DNA of 64,000 bases from Schizochytrium sp. TIO01 (GCA_004764695.1 SMSO01000034.1:3108501-3172500), one strand, 5' to 3'. Positions 22,292 through 33,524 are shown, counted from the stretch's first letter. Notes: a model not told the origin generated them from the letters alone. Numbers and translations: made by a program.

Positions 22292-23182
22292 ATCTTCAAC
22301 GAGGTCGATCAACCTGCAATCAAACCCAGTCTACGACCATTTTAATTATTTTGAACTGCTTCGCCTCACTGTGAATTTCTCGATTTTGGCATGAGAAGCT
22401 TTTCTCGCTTCACACTTAGTTCAACCCATCAACCACACAGACAAAAATTCTATGAAACAAACTAAACTAAATTCTACATAAAGTTAAAAAACGACCATAT
22501 TCTCTAACAAAAAAACAGCTTTTTCTCAAACACGCATACAAACTACTATTTCATTTCTGCATTTCAAAAAAATAAAATAAAAAAGTATTAGAAATGCTCT
22601 CATCAAAAGTACCTGAATTTCATGAACAACCAACACTCAAACCCATCATTACAAAATATCATCTTAAAGTAAGACATCATAGTCACTTGCCCCAAGCCAA
22701 CATCGCAGACTGAACGGACTGAAAGAAACGTATACTTACATTTCCACAAACATTGCTAACTTCACTCAATGGGCTTGATTTCCCCTGATATTCCAAGGTT
22801 CATTTTCACGCATACATTCCGTAAATTCCTCCCACTTATTATCAACATTATAAATTGTAAGTTACACGCCTCTCTCTTTAATACCATTTTAGTAACAAAT
22901 CTATAACATACGAAGTCTACTCTTAATGAGGATCTACAGAATATCCATAGGGATTCATGACAAGTGTCTCCAATCCCGGATGTGCAACCGCCACTACAAT
23001 CTCCTGGAGAATTGCAGAATTGCAACCAACGACGCTCGGCAAGGCCAGCCGAAGCGTACTCTACTTTCGCAAGAAGACCCGGGAATAGAAGGGCCCGAAC
23101 GGGTTGCGTTGGGGCTTTGCGAATCTGCAGGAAGTGTCTGCTGGTTCGTTGAACAAAGACCGTTTCTTGATTTCTCGCATCC
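22292..23182. other. Intergenic, ~890 bp
   Basis: AT-rich 3' region of the elongase (several AATAAA-like words near 22570) followed by the condensin promoter and 5' UTR, which becomes GC-richer from about 22960. An antisense ORF crosses the right part but is judged a shadow. Confidence 0.5.
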
Positions 23183-26100
23183 ATGGCAGGTTCGTCAGTT
23201 GCACGGCGCTCGAGTACGCGAAACTCGACGTCAAAGGCTGCTGAGGCACCTTCAAAAGCGTCACAGTCGAAGCGGAGAAGCTCGACCCGACGATCTAGCA
23301 CAGAAGAAAACCTCGGAGATCGAGCCAATGCTGGCGAAGTCAATAATGGTGGCTCGGGGTTGGACGCACAGATCTCGGCTACCTTGCGCAAATGTTTCGA
23401 CGAGTGTCAAAGATCTACACACGCTCATGCAAATGCTGTAAAGCAGATCTCAGCGATGCAGAAAGAAACTGGGTCCTCCAAGATTATCAAGCGCCACTTC
23501 GTGCGACTTTTGAACGCAATAATGCAAGTTGGCAAACGCGAACCGTCAGTGGAGCGTCTGGTCCTTTTTGTAACGCTTTGCTGCTCCGCACGCGGTGAGG
23601 ATGCCGAAACCGCAAATGTAAGCAATGACGTTCTTGAGGCTATTCTGGACCACCTTCTTGACTCTGTGAATGCAAAGGATAAGGCTGCTCGTATGCGCGC
23701 TGCACAGATGATTAGCAACATTCTCAGTGTGATTCCAGCCGATGGAGAGTTTCTCCAAGACGAACTTTGGGATAAGCTTGAAACTCGGATGTTTGCTCGT
23801 CTTGACGACAAGGTTGCAGGAGTGCGTGCGCAAGCTGTCCGTGCTCTGGAGCGACTGCAGGATAGCAAAGACTGTGCAAGTGGGCAGGACCCCATCTTCA
23901 ACAAGCTTACCGCCTTGCTTGAAGCTGACTCGAGCGCTGAGGTACGCAAGGCTGCTATCAAAGCTGTAGTTATTACAAAATCATCTCTTAAGGCTGTTCT
24001 GCAGCGTACACGTGATGCTAAGGACGACGTCCGAGCTGCTGCTTATGAGCGTCTGGGCCTCCATGTACACATCAAGATGCTCAGCATCTCGCAACGCGTC
24101 ACTCTTCTCACTGATGGCCTCAACGATCGCTCGCCAGCTGTGCGACAGGCCTGCGAAGTTATGTTTTGCGAAAAGTGGCTTGCAAGTGTATCAGGCAACC
24201 CTTTTGATCTCCTGAAATTTCTCGATGTGGAAAACTCTCTTGATACGGTTCTTCGTGCTCTTCACCTGTTATTTGACATTGGTCTCAGCAAGTCGCGTAG
24301 TGCAGAACTCTCAACTACTGTGCGCAACGCTGTCGACTGGGACCTTAGTGGAGACAATGCTAAGCTTGTGATGACTCCAGAAGGTGTCGTTTATCTTCGT
24401 GCAAAATGCGAGGCTCTCATTCGTCACGATCGAGAGGATGATGTCGAAGCGCTCATTCCTGATCTGACATCATTGGGCGAGGTCATGTCCATCTGCCAAA
24501 GCCAGCTTACTGAGAGTTCTGCAAAGTCTGCCGAAGAGCTCGATCGCCTTTCACGAGCTCGCTTCGTGTTGCAGCAGCTCATGGAGATCGCCAAAATCTT
24601 GAATGCTACTCATGACATTGCAGGCCAGCATGCTCTCACGCAGTTTATCACCAAGCTTTTGGATATGCGACAAGGTCCAGATCTTGCTGTTGTACAGGCA
24701 AGCTTGCAGCTTCTTCGTTCTTTTGTTGGAGATCGTGAGGAAGAGCAGTTTGTACGTCAAGGTACCTCAATTATCTTTGATTGCCTTGAGCCACTCGAAG
24801 CAAGCAACGCCGGGGAGTCTGACGAACCTGTGGTGAATATTGCTCAACTACAAACTCAACTCGAAAACGCTGTTGCAAGCGAGGACTACGAAACGGCAGC
24901 AAAGCTTAAGAAACAGATCTCTCAGGCTGAGCAGAGCCCGCAAGTTGTAGAAGGATGGCGCATGGAGCGGGCCCTGGTAATCACTGTGGGAATGCTCCAA
25001 GCGGTCCGGCGCCCTGGCCTCATTGCTGAGCTGCAAGGTTTGATGGACCGTGTCATTGTACCTAACCTCCAAGAGCGCGAAAACGACCACTTGCGTCACC
25101 TCGCACTTAAGAGCTTAGCTTTGTATTGCCAGCTCGGTCCTAAACTGGCGCAACAAAATCTGCCAATCTTGTTAATGTTTCTGACTGCAGAAGAGGAGAC
25201 GATGGATATTCGTGCCGATGCTCTCCGAGGAATCCTGGATCTTATCATGCTTTGGGGTATGAGTGCCATTGCAGACCCTGAATCTGAGGCCGGTGCTTCT
25301 ACAGAAAAAACCGATGAGCTCATGCTTAACCTGTTGACTTACATGGATAGCGATGACCCAACACTGCGCCTTGTGACCGCAGAAGGTTTTGCGAAACTCG
25401 CTGTGGTAGGCCGTCTAGTCGATGTACGTGTTTTGCAGTGTCTAATTGTGATCTACTTTCATTCATCTTCTGCAGAACATGTGCGTCTGCGTCAGTGCTT
25501 GGCTGTCTGCTTCCCGATCCTCGCAGAAAGTACTCGCTCAGGAAGAAGCGCAATTGAGGACATGGCAGTCCCTATCCTGGAGAACCTCGTGACACCCCCA
25601 CCCGATTCTCCGTTCGGTGAGCTGCCTGCCGAGTCTGTTCTGCAATACATTATTTTTCTTCTCAGTCACTCTTCAAGTGAAGTGCAAACATCTTTTACCA
25701 AGGCCTTACTGATTGAACTCCTCGCTGCTCCAACTGGGTCCAATATTCGACTTCTTTCTCGCGCCCTGAATGCTGTTAAACTCGACAAAAGTTGTGACCT
25801 GCTTCTCTTGTCGCGAATTACTGCAGAGCTAGAAAGCACAGATACCTTTACAGACAGCGTTGCATTTCGACAGTTTGAGAAGTTCAATGCCCACCTTGCA
25901 AGTTTGCAGAGCAATGACAGTAGGAAGTCTTCAAGCAAGAAGTCCGCGAATGCTTCTGTAGAAAACCAGGAAGAGGAAGAGAAGGCGCATGTTGCTGAGG
26001 AAGCGTCTTCCTCTCGCGATGTGGACGCAGAGCTGGAGGATATCTTAAAGGAGGTTAAAAAGAGAGCAGCCGCTCACGAAGACGGCAAATTAAATGCACC

Positions 26101-26230
26101 TGAGGATGCTCGAGCCACGCGGCCACGTCGTAAGCTCAAGCGTAATGCCAACGCCAAACTCAAGAGCGACAGTGCTGACGAGGAAGAAGAAGATGAGGAT
26201 GATCTTTCTGTGGCATCTGAATCAGAGTAG
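23183..26230 (+). CDS. NCAPG: Condensin complex subunit 3 / CAP-G
   Basis: An intronless 1015-residue protein, the usual CAP-G length. CAP-G (Ycg1) is the HEAT-repeat subunit that, with CAP-H, clamps DNA in the condensin I complex during chromosome compaction. A basic, Ser/Arg-rich N-terminus (residues 1-50) precedes the helical core. The early KREPSVERLVLFVTL segment (about 112-126) matches the family's N-terminal block, and HEAT-like helices continue to about residue 900 (for example ARMRAAQMISNIL, VRAQAVRALERLQD, IRADALRGILDLIMLWG). Around residues 552-580 a short coiled coil with the pattern LENAVASEDYETAAKLKKQI resembles a UVR motif. The tail is Lys-rich, then strongly acidic (DEEEEDEDD). 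The start is the first ATG in the frame. Confidence 0.92.
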   Translation: MAGSSVARRSSTRNSTSKAAEAPSKASQSKRRSSTRRSSTEENLGDRANAGEVNNGGSGLDAQISATLRKCFDECQRSTHAHANAVKQISAMQKETGSSKIIKRHFVRLLNAIMQVGKREPSVERLVLFVTLCCSARGEDAETANVSNDVLEAILDHLLDSVNAKDKAARMRAAQMISNILSVIPADGEFLQDELWDKLETRMFARLDDKVAGVRAQAVRALERLQDSKDCASGQDPIFNKLTALLEADSSAEVRKAAIKAVVITKSSLKAVLQRTRDAKDDVRAAAYERLGLHVHIKMLSISQRVTLLTDGLNDRSPAVRQACEVMFCEKWLASVSGNPFDLLKFLDVENSLDTVLRALHLLFDIGLSKSRSAELSTTVRNAVDWDLSGDNAKLVMTPEGVVYLRAKCEALIRHDREDDVEALIPDLTSLGEVMSICQSQLTESSAKSAEELDRLSRARFVLQQLMEIAKILNATHDIAGQHALTQFITKLLDMRQGPDLAVVQASLQLLRSFVGDREEEQFVRQGTSIIFDCLEPLEASNAGESDEPVVNIAQLQTQLENAVASEDYETAAKLKKQISQAEQSPQVVEGWRMERALVITVGMLQAVRRPGLIAELQGLMDRVIVPNLQERENDHLRHLALKSLALYCQLGPKLAQQNLPILLMFLTAEEETMDIRADALRGILDLIMLWGMSAIADPESEAGASTEKTDELMLNLLTYMDSDDPTLRLVTAEGFAKLAVVGRLVDVRVLQCLIVIYFHSSSAEHVRLRQCLAVCFPILAESTRSGRSAIEDMAVPILENLVTPPPDSPFGELPAESVLQYIIFLLSHSSSEVQTSFTKALLIELLAAPTGSNIRLLSRALNAVKLDKSCDLLLLSRITAELESTDTFTDSVAFRQFEKFNAHLASLQSNDSRKSSSKKSANASVENQEEEEKAHVAEEASSSRDVDAELEDILKEVKKRAAAHEDGKLNAPEDARATRPRRKLKRNANAKLKSDSADEEEEDEDDLSVASESE

Positions 26231-28406
26231 ATACAAATGATTTAAATCAAATTCTGTTATTGTGATATTCTTCCGATTTTTCATGCAACATTCAATGCTT
26301 TATTCTAATGTTCTCTGGGTGATTTGATAATACAGGAAAATCAGATGTTTTTAGGTCCCAGCAGCTTATTATCTTATTCTTTGTTAAGGAATGGGTTAGG
26401 TGTATATGATGCTATTCCCATCACAATTCCTTAGCATGAGTAATAGTATGTTAATGTAGCACTCGCTTAACCTTTCTATACAGACCGAAATATGATAGGA
26501 CATGAAAATCAGAAAAGTAATCTTTGAAAATCGCACATTATAGAATATCTACCTGCTAAGCTCATAAATATATGTTGGCACAAAACTTCTGTCTCAGATT
26601 GATTTTGGGTGGAGCTGTCTTGCAGTCAGGAGAAAGTCTTCTTCTGCGAGTTCGTGCGCTACAGAGTATTCTGTGCAGCTCTCCTGGCTATGTACAACGC
26701 AGGTTTGACTATTCGACTGTCAAGCAAGCTAGGCTTAGAAGTCGCATGGCTGGAAATAGATATGAGGCTACAGCCCCCCCCCGCTGCGCTACTTGTAATC
26801 GTGGAAATCATCAAGATGTGCAAGGCCAGAGGCGTGAGGTATTAAACAGCAAAGTGACATGTTTGCAACGTAATTTTGCTTTGTGCACACGAAGATCTTG
26901 ACCACAAATCTCCCCTCTACTATCTATGTCTATCGCCTGCAGAATACCGTACTCGGTTTTGCGCGAGGTGGTTCTAAGCCTTGCCACGTCAGCAAGCACG
27001 TTTTGCTGGTACTATCGGAAAGTAGTCACAACGGGTGGAGCGCAGAAACTCCTTACCTACTTACGGATCATCTTTTAGGAAAGCTAGTAACCAGGGTGTG
27101 CATGTGTAACCGATGATGATGGTGCCCTTTTCTGTGATGGTCTCGAAGAAACAGAAGTTCTGTCCTCTCCTGGGGCTCGTAGGAGTCAAGGTGTTCCCTG
27201 TTTTCTTCCCCCTGGACTCCAAAAAGGGTAAAACGTTTCTTGGTCTCTTCAAGATCTTTGCGTACTCAGATAAAACCGCTGACTTTGCACACAGCAAAGG
27301 TGTTGTTATTTCAAGTTGATCTTGGGCAAACCCAGCAGCTTCAAGAAGTCGAGATCGTAATCCTCGAAAGGACAGTCTCGAAATACAACTTGCTTTGTAG
27401 TTTAGCTAGCTCTTGTAATTGGTTGATCGATTCTTCCTGTTCCCTGGAGCGTACCTAATGACAGCAGCTTTGAAGTTAGTGACTTTGCCTTATAAGCTTG
27501 AAACTTTGGGCATCCTCAGCACACCCTTTGCCTTTGCTAGGTAGAGATTCTCAGCGCAAGGCCCTTTTTGTAGTAGATTGCCAGGACGATGTTCTTAAGT
27601 TTTCATAGACTCGCTTAAACGCAGAGCAAAAGAAAATACTATCCCGCTTCCAGAGAGAAAAGGAATATTTTTCTCTGATTGACCCGGAACTTCCACAGCC
27701 AACCAAGGAAGAAACCGCCGCAAGTGCCTTGGAAATTGCAATCGTCGTCATCCTTCGCTCTGGCCTATACCTCGGGGTTTCGTCTATCAATCGAGTTGGG
27801 TTTCCCCAATTGCCAGAGCGTTTCCTGATTCGCGAGTTGGGATGCAGTTATATGCACAGGTAGAGAAGAGAAAGGAAAATTAAATAAAAGAAAGGGCCTT
27901 AAAGTTTTCAAGAATTTTCAGAAAACGCTCGTTCTACTTCAGAGACTATTTGCTTTCAATGCTCTTTCTTCTTCAAGTTACAAAGTCTCTATGCAAACAA
28001 CCTTCCCTGAATTAATTTTTTAAGATTCCCTATCCTTGTGATGTCTTTGGAGAAGCCCTTTCCTCGCAAGTTTCCCAATATTGGTTTGTTGTTGTTTGTT
28101 TGTTGGTTTTTGATCCTTCTTTTATAAAGTCGTCTTTTGAGGTTTCCAAAAATGTTTAAAACCCACCTTTTGTTAATTAAAATGATTAAAAAAGTTATTT
28201 CTTTGTTTTTCGAGGGCTGGCGGAAACGACCCAGTATTGCAGATCAATTTGGCGCCGCAATTCTAAAACTCTCGCGCTCGCGGCACGCGTGCGGTGGGTT
28301 TCTATTTCGTCAGGCTGCCTGCATCGTTTGCTTGAGGGTGTGTGGTTCATCCTTTGCTTTCCGAGGACGGCTTTAAAGCGTTGGAAGGAAGGGTTTGCAA
28401 GGCGCC
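26231..28406. other. 2.2 kb intergenic region with possible unresolved exons
   Basis: AT-rich. Plus-strand protein-like segments occur at about 27114-27230 and 27324-27458, and most clearly at about 27608-27863. The last reads ILSRFQREKEYFSLIDPEL... and ends in TAG at 27861-27863. An in-frame TAG just upstream and changes of frame prevent a model: it could be a spliced gene, a pseudogene or chance. An ORF at 26572-26901 contains a C-x2-C-x4-H word but lacks the fourth ligand of a zinc knuckle. Confidence 0.35.
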
Positions 28407-30170
28407 ATGGACAGCCCGTCCAACACAAGCTCTAGCACCATTCGCAGGCGCCGCCGCGACCGCACTCCGGAACCCCCTCGGCACCGTGAAGGCGTGGAGA
28501 TTTCTGCCGAAGAGGCAAAGTCTTCGTCAGACGAATTTCGCCAACACCGTGAAGAAATCGCGCGCCATTTTGAGGTTGAGGAGGCCAAGAAATCTGCAAC
28601 TGCGACAAACGGTGAAAAGAAGAAAGCTGATGATGAAGAAAACGATGATGATTTTGACTCAAAGTCAGTTCTTGACGGACCCAGTCCTGGTAATATCCAG
28701 GAAGAAGGCTTCATCGATGCCTTCTACCAACCCCGGACTGTGTCTGGTTTGATGTTGTTGGTGGCTCTCGTGGTGTACTTGACCATTTGGAAGGAAAATG
28801 AGGTCTTTGGCAAGGCGAACCGCCTCAAACGTGGCTTGTTACTCTCTGCCCTTGCATTCTTGCTCTACTCTGTGATTCAACTTCGCGATGGCCAGCTTTT
28901 GCGTCCTCACCCGGCGGTTTGGCGGGTTGTGCACGGCACAGGCCTGCTTTACTTTATGATTTTGGTCTTTCTGTTGGCACAAGATCTGGAGGGCATTACC
29001 TCATTTCTCAGGCTCTTTGATGACTCTGTAGGGCGTCCTGAGCACGAACACTCATACGGTGAGGATTGCCGTCTCTACGCAGCTGACCAGCCCAACCCGT
29101 TTCAGAACATCGAGAACCAGATCTTTGATCGCTTTGTGATCGCTCACGCTGCTGGATATGCTCTCAAGGCTCTCATCTTGCGTGACTGGATGCTTGTTTG
29201 GATTGTTAGTGTACTCTTTGAGGTCCTCGAGGTTACGTTTCAGCACATGTACCCGAACTTTAATGAATGCTGGTGGGATCATCTTATCCTAGATGTCTTC
29301 GGATGCAACCTCGTTGGCATGATCGTTGGCATGAAGCTTGTGCAGTACATGGGAACCCATCACTTTAACTGGACTGGTCGTCGTGTGGAAACAATTCACG
29401 GTTATTTTGGCAAGATGCAACGTGTGGCTTTGCAGTTTACCCCTCGCACTTTTGAATCTTATGACTGGCATGTCTTCCAGTCCTGGCGTCGTTTTGCTGT
29501 AGCTGTATCTGTAGTGTTTATTCTTCTTCTTGGCGAGTTGAACGGCTTTTTTATCAAGTCAACCTTTCACATTCCCATCAAGAGCCACATCAACCTGTAT
29601 CGCCTCTTCTTTTGGGTTTTCATGACCTACATGGCTACCTTCGAGCTGCACCGCTACGCGGAGGGCAAGAGCCGTCGCATTGGAGTCAACTCATGGCTTG
29701 GTGGTTCCCTTGTTATCCTCGAGACTCTCTTGGTTGTAAAGCACACTGTCAAACAGCGCCTCTTTGAGGGCAAGGAGATTATGCCTGCAGGTTATATCGT
29801 TCGCGGTTGGAGCGCAGCTCTCGCATTGGCAGTTCTTTTGGCTTTGGTCAAAATCGCTCGCAAGGCTGTGGTCCACTTCTCTGGGGCAGAACAGCTTATT
29901 GATCATGGCACTGAGAATGTCGTGCTTCGTGATGATGCAACTCTTGCAGAAATTCGTCAGCAAAAACTGCGTTCTGCATCCCTCGACTCCATTGAAGCTG
30001 CTGTCCCAGGATCTTCGGCATACATTCGTATTGAGCGTATCTTGACAAAGGTTGCGCAGACAATAACTTTCTTGCTGCCGCTCCCCCTCATTGTGGTCCT
30101 AATGATCGACTGTTATCGCACTCTTGCGTTCCACCCTCCGCCGACTCCCGGTGTCAGTCCCAACTGGTAA
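28407..30170 (+). CDS. PTDSS: Phosphatidylserine synthase, base-exchange type
   Basis: An intronless 587-residue multipass protein. PTDSS enzymes swap the head group of PC or PE for serine in the ER / mitochondria-associated membranes. The conserved core runs from about residue 200 to 440: HSYGEDCRLY, FDRFVIAHAAGYALKALILRD, FEVLEVTFQHMYPNFNECWWDHLILD (about 270-297) and MKLVQYMG, all close to animal and plant PSS. Eight to ten hydrophobic segments follow a disordered charged N-terminus of about 105 residues (28407-28720) rich in Arg, Glu and Asp. I use ATG 28407 in GCCATGG; an upstream in-frame TTG is not a credible start. A second hydrophobic cluster near residues 550-575 ends just before a Pro-rich tail. 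Confidence 0.95.
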   Translation: MDSPSNTSSSTIRRRRRDRTPEPPRHREGVEISAEEAKSSSDEFRQHREEIARHFEVEEAKKSATATNGEKKKADDEENDDDFDSKSVLDGPSPGNIQEEGFIDAFYQPRTVSGLMLLVALVVYLTIWKENEVFGKANRLKRGLLLSALAFLLYSVIQLRDGQLLRPHPAVWRVVHGTGLLYFMILVFLLAQDLEGITSFLRLFDDSVGRPEHEHSYGEDCRLYAADQPNPFQNIENQIFDRFVIAHAAGYALKALILRDWMLVWIVSVLFEVLEVTFQHMYPNFNECWWDHLILDVFGCNLVGMIVGMKLVQYMGTHHFNWTGRRVETIHGYFGKMQRVALQFTPRTFESYDWHVFQSWRRFAVAVSVVFILLLGELNGFFIKSTFHIPIKSHINLYRLFFWVFMTYMATFELHRYAEGKSRRIGVNSWLGGSLVILETLLVVKHTVKQRLFEGKEIMPAGYIVRGWSAALALAVLLALVKIARKAVVHFSGAEQLIDHGTENVVLRDDATLAEIRQQKLRSASLDSIEAAVPGSSAYIRIERILTKVAQTITFLLPLPLIVVLMIDCYRTLAFHPPPTPGVSPNW

Positions 30171-30874
30171 AAATGTCATGCCTTGTGGCATTTTTCTCCT
30201 CTGACTTGTTGAAACATTCATATAGCTCAATGCGTTGTTTTTTGGTGCATTTTTTAATCCTCTCATCATGCACTTGCTCCCATTAGCTTTTTTCCAGCAA
30301 GCTGATCGTAGAGTAGAAGAGTAGGCCTGGTCCTGCAACTTTTTCTCCATTCTAAATTACCAGGTGAATAATTTTCTCATAATTATATTTGCAGCAAGTA
30401 TATAGCCTCACGGTTCTTATTTTTTATATCTTATTTTCTTTTTATGAAAACGTTAAGTAGCAGTATCAGGATGCTTATGTATCTTCAGATTTGATTATAA
30501 TCGCAAGATATAGACTGTTTGGCAAAATGAGAAAGTGCTCTTTCCCTACCAATTTGATAGGGAAATGGAAAGGATAGGAATTTCAATTCTATTTCTCTAT
30601 TTTCGACTTTTTCTTTTCTTTTCTTTTTTTAATTATTAAAATGTATACATAACATCTATAAAAAGCTATCCGTTGAATTTGCAAAAAAAAAAAAAATCAA
30701 ATCAGGACCTGTATTTACCATTTTTAATCTCAATAAGAGCATCGCAATATATGGCAGGGTCTGTGGAAAGAGCAAAGTTCCTGCCTAAGGGAGTTGCTCT
30801 CGCGAGCAGATCTTTGTAAATAAGACGGAGCTTCAGGAGTCCACTTCGCCAAGTCACGAGCTTGGCGCTTCACG
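30171..30874. other. Intergenic, ~700 bp, no gene seen
   Basis: AT-rich, with T-runs at about 30600-30630 and an A13 run near 30684. It presumably holds the PSS 3' end and the promoter of the armadillo gene. Confidence 0.5.
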
Positions 30875-32401
30875 ATGCAGAACACAAGAACGCAGCACGA
30901 GACAAGTGATCAACTCTGTGATCGCCATCCATACTATCCTGATGACCCCGTGAATGTTGCCCGCTTTGCCAAGGAAATTCGCCCGGATGAGGTGTTCGAG
31001 GCGTATGGAGATAGGTGCTTTCCCAAGTTGGTTCGCGTTTTTGGCAATAATGAGTTGCCACCTGAGAAGCATGCAGAATCTGCTGAGATGATTCTGGTCT
31101 GCATTAAGACAAATGACAAACGCTACGATGCTGTCGATGCTGGTGTCGTTCAAGTTGCTACCCAGAGGCTTGTAAGTTCATCGAGTGATGTTCGGGAGGT
31201 TTCTGCCCGTGTTCTTGGGGAAACCTTTGTGCTACACATTGCACGTTCCGAAGCTGTACAGGCCGAGACGCTTCCTGCGCTGGTAAACCTACTTTCTGAT
31301 GCATATGACTATGTTCGTTGCGCTGCAGCAGAGGCATTGGCTTCTATTGCCGCAAGTAATGAGGGTGTTGAGGAGTTATGCAGTCTTGGAAGCGCGATTG
31401 AAAGCATTGTGAAATCACTTCCTGACCCAGATTCCAATTCAGGCGTTCACCGAGCGCTCCTGCGGGCATTATATCACATTACCCAGAACCGAGTTGGAGT
31501 AGAACAGTCCCTGGCAGCCAAATGTGAAAAACAACTAATGCAGCTTGCTGATGCGGAGCCTTTGCCTGTGCTGCACGTAGCTACAAACCTTGCCCTCTGG
31601 CCCCAAGGTAAGATCCAGCTTATCGAGGTTAATATGCTCCCAGTTCTAGGAAGAATAATTCGTAACTCCAGCTGCTCTGAAGTTTGCAGACTCGCTACAA
31701 GCTGTATTCTGGCCACAAGTGTTCACAAACAGGCAAAGTTGCAGATTGGTCAAGAGGAGGACATCAGCATGAGTCTTGTAGAGTCTCTTAGTGATCCGAA
31801 CAAGAACGTACAGACTAATGCAACTAGCGCAATTTTATCAGCTTCAGAAGTTCCGGCTGTGCGCGACCTATTTGTTCGCTTGATGCTTTTTGAGGGTGAA
31901 GTGGAGCGCGTCTTTGGAAGTACTGCAGCAGTATCTCTAATTCCTTTAATTAGACATGAAATGACCCGAGATGCAGAAATTAACAATACCTCGCTTGAAT
32001 CAAAACTATCTCGTAACCAAACAGAGGACAATGACACACCCAAACAGTCTCGCTCACCTGAACTACACATTGTTGCAGCGATGGACGTGCTTGTGAACCT
32101 GGCAGACTCTAGCGATGAAGCGAGAGATGTGATTTTCTCGGTTCTCCATTCTGTCGAAACAGTCGCGGCTCTACTGGCGCACCCTAATCCTCTTATTCGG
32201 CGACATGCTCGTGATCTTGCGAAGTCCCTCTGCGTACAAGGCCCAAGTGCTACCGCGGAGAGGAGACTTCGACACTACATTCTGAAACACGCAGATAGCA
32301 GTAGCAACAATGCCTTTTCTCAGCTAGATGATATTCTCTCAAACAATTCCGATAACCTGGAGCAAGCTATCAACAATATGGGTACACTTCGCTTTGAGTA
32401 G
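30875..32401 (+). CDS. RSPH14: Armadillo/HEAT-repeat protein, probable radial spoke head 14 homologue
   Basis: An intronless 508-residue protein built of armadillo-like helices, for example VREVSARVLGETFVLHIA (about 105-122), LPALVNLLSDAYDYVRCAAAEAL (about 130-152) and IRRHARDLAKSLC near the end. The opening, with EAYGDRCFPKLVRVFGNNELPPEKHAE, is like the start of RSPH14/RTDR1, an axonemal armadillo protein of motile cilia, which has AYGEEALPKL followed by repeats. The family assignment rests on that N-terminal block and overall architecture, so a generic armadillo protein remains possible. If correct, it implies a motile flagellated stage, as in thraustochytrid zoospores. A polar linker rich in Asn, Ser and Thr (about residues 370-395) splits the repeats. 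Confidence 0.65.
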   Translation: MQNTRTQHETSDQLCDRHPYYPDDPVNVARFAKEIRPDEVFEAYGDRCFPKLVRVFGNNELPPEKHAESAEMILVCIKTNDKRYDAVDAGVVQVATQRLVSSSSDVREVSARVLGETFVLHIARSEAVQAETLPALVNLLSDAYDYVRCAAAEALASIAASNEGVEELCSLGSAIESIVKSLPDPDSNSGVHRALLRALYHITQNRVGVEQSLAAKCEKQLMQLADAEPLPVLHVATNLALWPQGKIQLIEVNMLPVLGRIIRNSSCSEVCRLATSCILATSVHKQAKLQIGQEEDISMSLVESLSDPNKNVQTNATSAILSASEVPAVRDLFVRLMLFEGEVERVFGSTAAVSLIPLIRHEMTRDAEINNTSLESKLSRNQTEDNDTPKQSRSPELHIVAAMDVLVNLADSSDEARDVIFSVLHSVETVAALLAHPNPLIRRHARDLAKSLCVQGPSATAERRLRHYILKHADSSSNNAFSQLDDILSNNSDNLEQAINNMGTLRFE

Positions 32402-33220
32402 GTATTGCGGACTCCAATTAAAGTCTTTGCTTAAATTTATCGTCCAGCAGTGATGATGACCATGCAAATGTCATACTAAGAGATTGATTGTGAAATGGAT
32501 CTCATCACTCTTTTCAAAGGGACCCAGTAGGTACTGCGACGACCTCTCTAATATGTGATATTTCTTTCCTACTAATAGTTAACTACTATTTTAGTGTCTA
32601 TCTACTCATAATTTCATCAAGAAAAAGATAAAGCATCCCAGGTTTTAAACAAAATTCGACGTTGTCTGGTTCTCAAAAGCATAAAACCTTATACGTTCAT
32701 TCATGCATATTCCTATCCAAAGTAGGTTCGATGTCGACAAATCCGCAACTTCCCTAGCTAGAGACCAACTCAAACAGCAAATACATACTTTCGGTCGATG
32801 ATCCCCGGCCCATGTTCTCTTAGGGTGAAGACGCTATGACACACGTAGGCGCCTTTCGCTTCTCGCAGTTTAGCGGGACCAACAAGAACCAAACCTCAAC
32901 AGCAACAACAATCTCCAAGACTGTCTTTGCATGAGCATTAAGAACCAGGGGTGTGCGCGTGTGGAAGAGTGTGCGCTTCCCGTGGTTCCTTTTGACTGCT
33001 ACGTAGGGGAACCCGTCCCTTGCGTCGTCTCTGCGTCCTAAAGCCTTGCAGCAATTTGGTTACTCCCAACGCAATTGCTGTGTCGCAACGGAGCACATCA
33101 GCGCCCTGCATCGTGAGTCCGCCCCGGAGTCAACCTGCTCCTCGTTCCTGCCGCTCATGACACCCAAGTGCTCTGCAGTCTCAAGCTTTATCCATTGAAA
33201 GCATCCACTCTTATTCAGGT

Positions 33221-33300
33221 TCACTCACTCACTCACTCACTCATTCATGCATTCATTCGTTTATTTATTTATTTAATTAATCATTCACTCAATCATTCAC
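33221..33300 (+). repeat. (ACTC)n-(ATTC)n-(ATTT)n compound microsatellite
   Basis: Three related tetranucleotide tracts in succession over 80 bp. Confidence 0.95.
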
Positions 33301-33488
33301 TGAAAAAAAGCGAAATAAATGAGAGAAATCATGCAATGCAAGCGAGCAATGCAAGAGAGCAACGGCACGCGTGGAGCTTCGCAGCTGCGTCAGGGCGACC
33401 GTCTTTGATCGCGGAAGGCGGAGAAAAACCGAGGCATCGTCAATATCGATCGACGCTTCAGGAGACGACTTCTTCTTTTGTTGCTGCA

Positions 33489-33524
33489 ATGAATCAATGA
33501 ATCAATGAATGAATGAATCGATGG
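33489..33524 (+). repeat. (AATC)/(AATG)n microsatellite
   Basis: TGAATCAATGAATCAATGAATGAATGAATC-type tract. Confidence 0.9.

Noticed and set aside
22762-23391. 209-codon minus-strand ORF crossing the CAP-G start
   Set aside because: It overlaps the condensin start and 5' flank; composition is irregular and no domain is seen. An antisense transcript is possible but unsupported.
26572-26901. C-x2-C-x4-H word suggesting a retroelement zinc knuckle
   Set aside because: The fourth ligand is missing, and no reverse transcriptase, integrase or protease sequence lies nearby.
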